Shown: one piece after another, positions 33,576 through 36,025 of the stretch
Layout: each line of letters starts with the position of its first letter
Position numbering within the stretch: position 1 is the stretch's first letter
NCBI GenBank assembly: GCA_035510355.1
Contig: DATKHF010000019.1
Span: forward strand, 1 to 36,025
Reading direction: 5' to 3'
Source: DATKHF01 sp035510355
GTDB lineage: Bacteria; Patescibacteriota; Saccharimonadia; Saccharimonadales; UBA4665
DNA length: 36,025 nucleotides
Notes under the pieces: generated by a model
What the model saw: the letters and a program-made list of their open reading frames with translations, nothing else
Told to the model about the DNA's origin: nothing
The model's database searches: none
Program-made: the position numbers and the translations under genes

Positions 33576-33969
33576 AACTACACCCCAGTTCCTTAAATAC
33601 TTAGCTGGAGGCAGTATATATTTTTGGAGCGGATATGCTATTTTCGCAGTCGGCTATTCAGTTTTACACCTATGGTGGTTGTGGGCAAAGGTAGCTGCCG
33701 ATATCGTGGGGTGGACACTGAATTATGTTGTTCAGCGCTATTGGGCTTTTGCCAGTAACCACCCCCACCTTAAAGAGATGCAGCACGTAGCTCGATACTT
33801 GAGCATTGAGAGCATCGGTTTCGTGCTCGATTATCTTATAATTGGTGCTCTCAAAGCCGTCGGCATCACCCCCTACATCGGCTTCTTTGTTTCTGCAGCT
33901 TTTTTCACAGTATGGAGCTACCTCTGGTACAAGTACTGGGTCTTTCCCCAAAAAGAACTAAAAATGTAG
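33565..33969 (+). CDS. GtrA-like small membrane protein
   Basis: 134 residues from the ATG at 33565, with about four hydrophobic segments, aromatic-rich (Trp/Tyr), ending TVWSYLWYKYWVFP as GtrA proteins do; WTLNYVVQRYWAFAS mirrors the N-x-x-x-x-x-x-W/V-F loop of the family. An in-frame start at 33478 is inside the upstream gene and gives non-hydrophobic filler, so it was rejected. Third GtrA-like protein of the window. It follows the ligase/polymerase by an 11-base overlap and precedes the LexA-like gene by 12 bases. Confidence 0.72.
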   Translation: MPHKTTPQFLKYLAGGSIYFWSGYAIFAVGYSVLHLWWLWAKVAADIVGWTLNYVVQRYWAFASNHPHLKEMQHVARYLSIESIGFVLDYLIIGALKAVGITPYIGFFVSAAFFTVWSYLWYKYWVFPQKELKM

Positions 33970-33981
33970 TACCATTAAAAT

Positions 33982-34458
33982 ATGAACGAAAAGCAAACAC
34001 CAGCACAATATATGATGCGGCCAACGAAAAAACAGCGAGAACTACTGAGCTTTATTGAAACCTTTATTGCACAGAACGGCTATAGTCCAAGCTACCGTGA
34101 GATCATGACGGGCTTAAGCTACACCTCGGTCGCCACTGTTTCCCTCCATGTAAACAATCTGATAAAGCGGGGCCAACTCCGCAAACGTGATCACTCGGCC
34201 CGATCGCTCGAACTGTCCACTGAGCACGAGGCAACTAAGATTACCTCCAACCAGGTTACGGCTCGTGAAGAGAAATGGCTGGTAGAAAAAGTCGAGCATG
34301 CCTTTACGCAAGCTGAGAGTCTTGGTAGTGAGGCACTGGAAACGAGCCTGGATAACTTACGCATACTTGTTGGGGCTCTGAAAGTCCTTGGTCTCGAGGG
34401 TGCAGCCCAAAGTTTTACGCCACGCCTAAACGCTCTCAAAAACCAGCATCCGCAGTAA
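33982..34458 (+). CDS. LexA-type winged-helix regulator lacking the protease domain
   Basis: 158 residues. Residues ~13-77 match the LexA N-terminal wHTH: PTKKQRELLSFIETFIAQNG, SPSYREIMTGLSYTSVATVS (recognition helix region) and HVNNLIKRGQLRKRDHSARSLEL (wing). The remaining 80 residues are helical and charged (EEKWLVEKVEHAFTQAE...) with no cleavage Ala-Gly site and no Ser/Lys peptidase motif, so this cannot be an SOS self-cleaving LexA. It may be a constitutive or partner-controlled repressor with its own dimerisation tail. No Shine-Dalgarno is visible. It may be read together with the ligase and GtrA genes. Targets unknown; nearby palindromes are candidates. Confidence 0.82.
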   Translation: MNEKQTPAQYMMRPTKKQRELLSFIETFIAQNGYSPSYREIMTGLSYTSVATVSLHVNNLIKRGQLRKRDHSARSLELSTEHEATKITSNQVTAREEKWLVEKVEHAFTQAESLGSEALETSLDNLRILVGALKVLGLEGAAQSFTPRLNALKNQHPQ

Positions 34459-34479
34459 TAAATACTATATCTAGTGTCA

Positions 34480-34670
34480 TGCCGAGCTGCTACACTACTA
34501 CATACGTTAACAAATAGATGCTGGAATCCTGTGTAATTCAGGAACTGTGCCGCAACGGTAAACCCTTAGCGTAAAGGGAAGTCCGATACAGCTGTCCAAG
34601 CAGTCTCTCGAGCAAGAGCAAACTAAAAGTCCTAGTGACTGTAAGCCCCTTGCTCCGTAGAGTATAGGGG
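34480..34670 (+). ncRNA. Cobalamin (adenosylcobalamin-type) riboswitch
   Basis: Leader with the cobalamin riboswitch core. GGAATCCTGTGTAATTCAGG (34523-34542) contains hairpin TCCTG/CAGGA. CTGTGCCGCAACGGTAA (34545-34561) has stem CTGT/ACGG with loop GCCGCA. CCCTT/AAGGG (34563-34567, 34574-34578) forms the variable stem. The B12 box AAGTCCGATACAGCTGTCC spans 34579-34597. Order, spacing and invariant bases fit the class I consensus (GGGAA..GGTG..CC, CGCAAC.GT.A, AGTCCGA..CTGYC). AGCTG (34485-34489) can pair with CAGCT (34589-34593) to close the domain. The 3' part carries the expression platform ending at the ribosome-binding site AGGGG of the next gene. Confidence 0.82.
34646..34670 (+). promoter_or_regulatory. 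Shine-Dalgarno-sequestering hairpin of the riboswitch
   Basis: CCCCT (34646-34650) pairs with the ribosome-binding site AGGGG (34666-34670). After one bulged U, T51-A64, G52-T63 and CTC/GAG continue the stem to loop CGTA (34656-34659). AGGGG is 7 nt from the ATG at 34678. The competing segment GAGCAAG (34610-34616) is a perfect complement of CTTGCTC (34649-34655) and would open this hairpin. That fits translational control. Confidence 0.6.
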
Positions 34671-34677
34671 TATTTCT

Positions 34678-36025
34678 ATGGCCGTCGCAGCCGAAACATG
34701 GGAACAAGTTGAGTCGATAGAGCATCAGGGTATCATTGATGCTAATCAATTTTTTGCCCGGGAAGATATAGCGCATGAAGCCTGGGAGCTTATTAATAAT
34801 CGTGCAGAAGTTTTCCAACCGGCAGTGCTGTCTCAGGAATATAAAGATAACAGCCGCACGGCTATCATGGAAGCTCTGACTGCCTCAGGGCATCTTTCCA
34901 GGGTTACACTTTCCGGTAGTCTTAAAGATATTGAGGCCCAAATGACAGGGCGATTAGTAAACGGCTGGGATGATAATCTTCCAGGTCACGAAAAAGATCG
35001 TCGTTTTGCAGAACTGTGTAACGTACTGTACGGGCAAAAAGTGCGGGCAGCTGTGGTCGCCGGTGAGTTGCCTGAAAATACTGCAATTCTTGAAATTTCC
35101 GATTACCCTGAGCCTTTAGCCGGTACTAAGATCGGCTATCGAGATAAAAATAAAAAGGGCATGGTACGCTCCACGCATTTGGTCAATCAGGGTAACGGGC
35201 AATACGATCTCATCATTGAGCAGGGCAGCCGGAGTAACGCAACCGGTGATAGTACGTTCGACTTCTTTGATGCCTGTGGCATTAGTCCATCCTCTGACCA
35301 TGAAGCAGCTGACCTGGCTGCTCTGGAAACACCAATGCTATACAACACTTATGATTATGTAGACGGGACCGTCGACATTATGCGCCGACTTGATCAACAC
35401 TCAGGTGAGGGGGTGTTATATGGTGACAGTGGCTCCGCGAAGGCCAGACATGTTTCGTATGAGTGCTTAAGAGAGGAATCCCAGCGGCGTGAAGATGAAA
35501 TTGAGCGTTTTAGCGACGAACTCGCCAAACTGGAAGAGCAGCTCGATAATCTTGTCGATCGAGGACAGATCCCAGCCCAGGAGCGCACTGACATCTTTAA
35601 CGGTGAAATAGAAAGAATCCTGGCAGCCATTTGTACCCTTGAGCCAAGTTATGCTGAAACGACATTCGGCGAGAAAGCTGCCCCAGCATTTCATGAGGCT
35701 GCTATTTTAGTGGCTCGGGGTCAAAATGCTCAAGCGGAACAACTGCTCATGGGTACTGCCCACTTGCGGGATGAGATAACTTTCTGCGGGGCAACCATTT
35801 CCACTAAAGAAGCGCAAGACCTAGGTTTGAACGTTAATAGTTACAGTGAGCATGTCGGCAAAGGTAGGGCAAATTGGTCTTGGAAAAGCGGAGTGTGTGT
35901 TGTGGAGAGTTGTTCGACGAGGCCAGGTAGAACACGAGTAGGGCCATGCAGTATTTGCAAGAATTGCCAGACAAAATTTGATAAAGGCCAAGATCCCACT
36001 AAAAGTGCTGTGCCAAAAATTGAAC
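34678..36025 (+). CDS. Uncharacterised riboswitch-controlled protein, 3'-truncated by window edge
   Basis: The frame is open for 449 codons from the ATG at 34678 to the window edge with no stop, so the gene is partial. The start is fixed by AGGGG seven bases upstream. No known family is recognised. Visible features: an acidic, soluble sequence without signal peptide or membrane segment; a Glu/Arg-rich coiled-coil stretch at about 262-295 (ECLREESQRREDEIERF...); and a C-terminal cysteine cluster Cys407-x4-Cys412-x11-Cys424-x2-Cys427-x2-Cys430, starting after an aromatic WSWKSG and followed by Gln and FDKG, which looks like a metal-binding knuckle. It is the sole visible target of the cobalamin riboswitch, so its level should fall or rise with B12. 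A role in B12 uptake, B12-independent metabolism or regulation cannot be chosen from sequence. Confidence 0.8.
   Translation, partial: MAVAAETWEQVESIEHQGIIDANQFFAREDIAHEAWELINNRAEVFQPAVLSQEYKDNSRTAIMEALTASGHLSRVTLSGSLKDIEAQMTGRLVNGWDDNLPGHEKDRRFAELCNVLYGQKVRAAVVAGELPENTAILEISDYPEPLAGTKIGYRDKNKKGMVRSTHLVNQGNGQYDLIIEQGSRSNATGDSTFDFFDACGISPSSDHEAADLAALETPMLYNTYDYVDGTVDIMRRLDQHSGEGVLYGDSGSAKARHVSYECLREESQRREDEIERFSDELAKLEEQLDNLVDRGQIPAQERTDIFNGEIERILAAICTLEPSYAETTFGEKAAPAFHEAAILVARGQNAQAEQLLMGTAHLRDEITFCGATISTKEAQDLGLNVNSYSEHVGKGRANWSWKSGVCVVESCSTRPGRTRVGPCSICKNCQTKFDKGQDPTKSAVPKIE

Noticed and set aside
34472..34497. Inverted repeat TAGTGT/ACACTA as a terminator after the LexA-like gene
   Set aside because: Six-bp stem, 14-nt loop and no U tract; it overlaps the 5' side of the riboswitch region.
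34507..35694. Several minus-strand ORFs at the right end
   Set aside because: They are shadows of the long plus-strand frame from 34678, which has a ribosome-binding site, a riboswitch and 449 open codons; one also overlaps the riboswitch.
1..36025. Alternative genetic code (UGA as glycine)
   Set aside because: TGA ends several genes at family-appropriate places (15273, 25350, 26993).

Overview
The window is an almost gap-free, protein-dense 36 kb stretch that looks like a surface-glycan locus of a Candidatus Saccharibacteria (TM7/Patescibacteria) genome or a close relative. The assignment is an inference. It rests on the gene types (Nbr1-FW-like and Gmad2-like extracellular domains, many GtrA/DPM-like pairs), very short intergenic spaces, and TGA clearly used as a stop (15273, 25350, 26993), which argues against the recoded Gracilibacteria/Absconditabacteria. 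No rRNA, tRNA, CRISPR array, transposase or phage gene was seen, and no gene-free stretch exceeds 300 bases.

Layout. 1-1657: 3' part of GDP-mannose 4,6-dehydratase, convergent with an RMD-type reductase. 1741-4757: Wzm/Wzt ABC polysaccharide exporter plus a coiled-coil FkbM methyltransferase. 4778-7251: two GT4 glycosyltransferases. 7350-9843: a secreted muralytic-like/FW/bulb-lectin protein and a membrane-anchored Gmad2-like protein. 9970-23327: alternating units of GT-C-like membrane glycosyltransferases, GT2 and GT4 enzymes, a Wzx-like flippase, and a ColD-like DegT-fold enzyme with His replacing the PLP lysine. 23363-25805: GtrA, methyltransferase, GT2, GtrA. 25956-27763: mannose-1-phosphate guanylyltransferase and a eukaryote-type HAD phosphomannomutase. 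27769-32198: GlmS, a GT4 enzyme and a polyprenyl-phosphate sugar-phosphotransferase. 32253-34458: O-antigen ligase/polymerase, GtrA and a protease-less LexA-like regulator. 34480-36025: a cobalamin riboswitch and a large uncharacterised cysteine-ended protein that runs off the window.

How it works together (inference). The HAD phosphomannomutase, guanylyltransferase and 4,6-dehydratase would take mannose-6-P to GDP-4-keto-6-deoxymannose. That intermediate can be reduced to GDP-D-rhamnose by the RMD-type enzyme or 3-deoxygenated by the ColD-like enzyme. Two export logics coexist: ABC export (Wzm/Wzt with a carbohydrate-binding Wzt tail and a possible methyl cap) and initiation/flip/polymerise-ligate (PGT, Wzx-like, Wzy/WaaL-like). 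Polyprenyl-P-sugar synthases, GtrA proteins and GT-C enzymes would add residues on the outer face.

Most noteworthy: the cobalamin riboswitch with a visible Shine-Dalgarno-sequestering switch upstream of an unknown protein; the lectin/muralytic secreted protein; the Lys-to-His dehydratase; and a recurring pattern of -10 boxes 7-9 nt upstream of start codons, which suggests leaderless transcripts.
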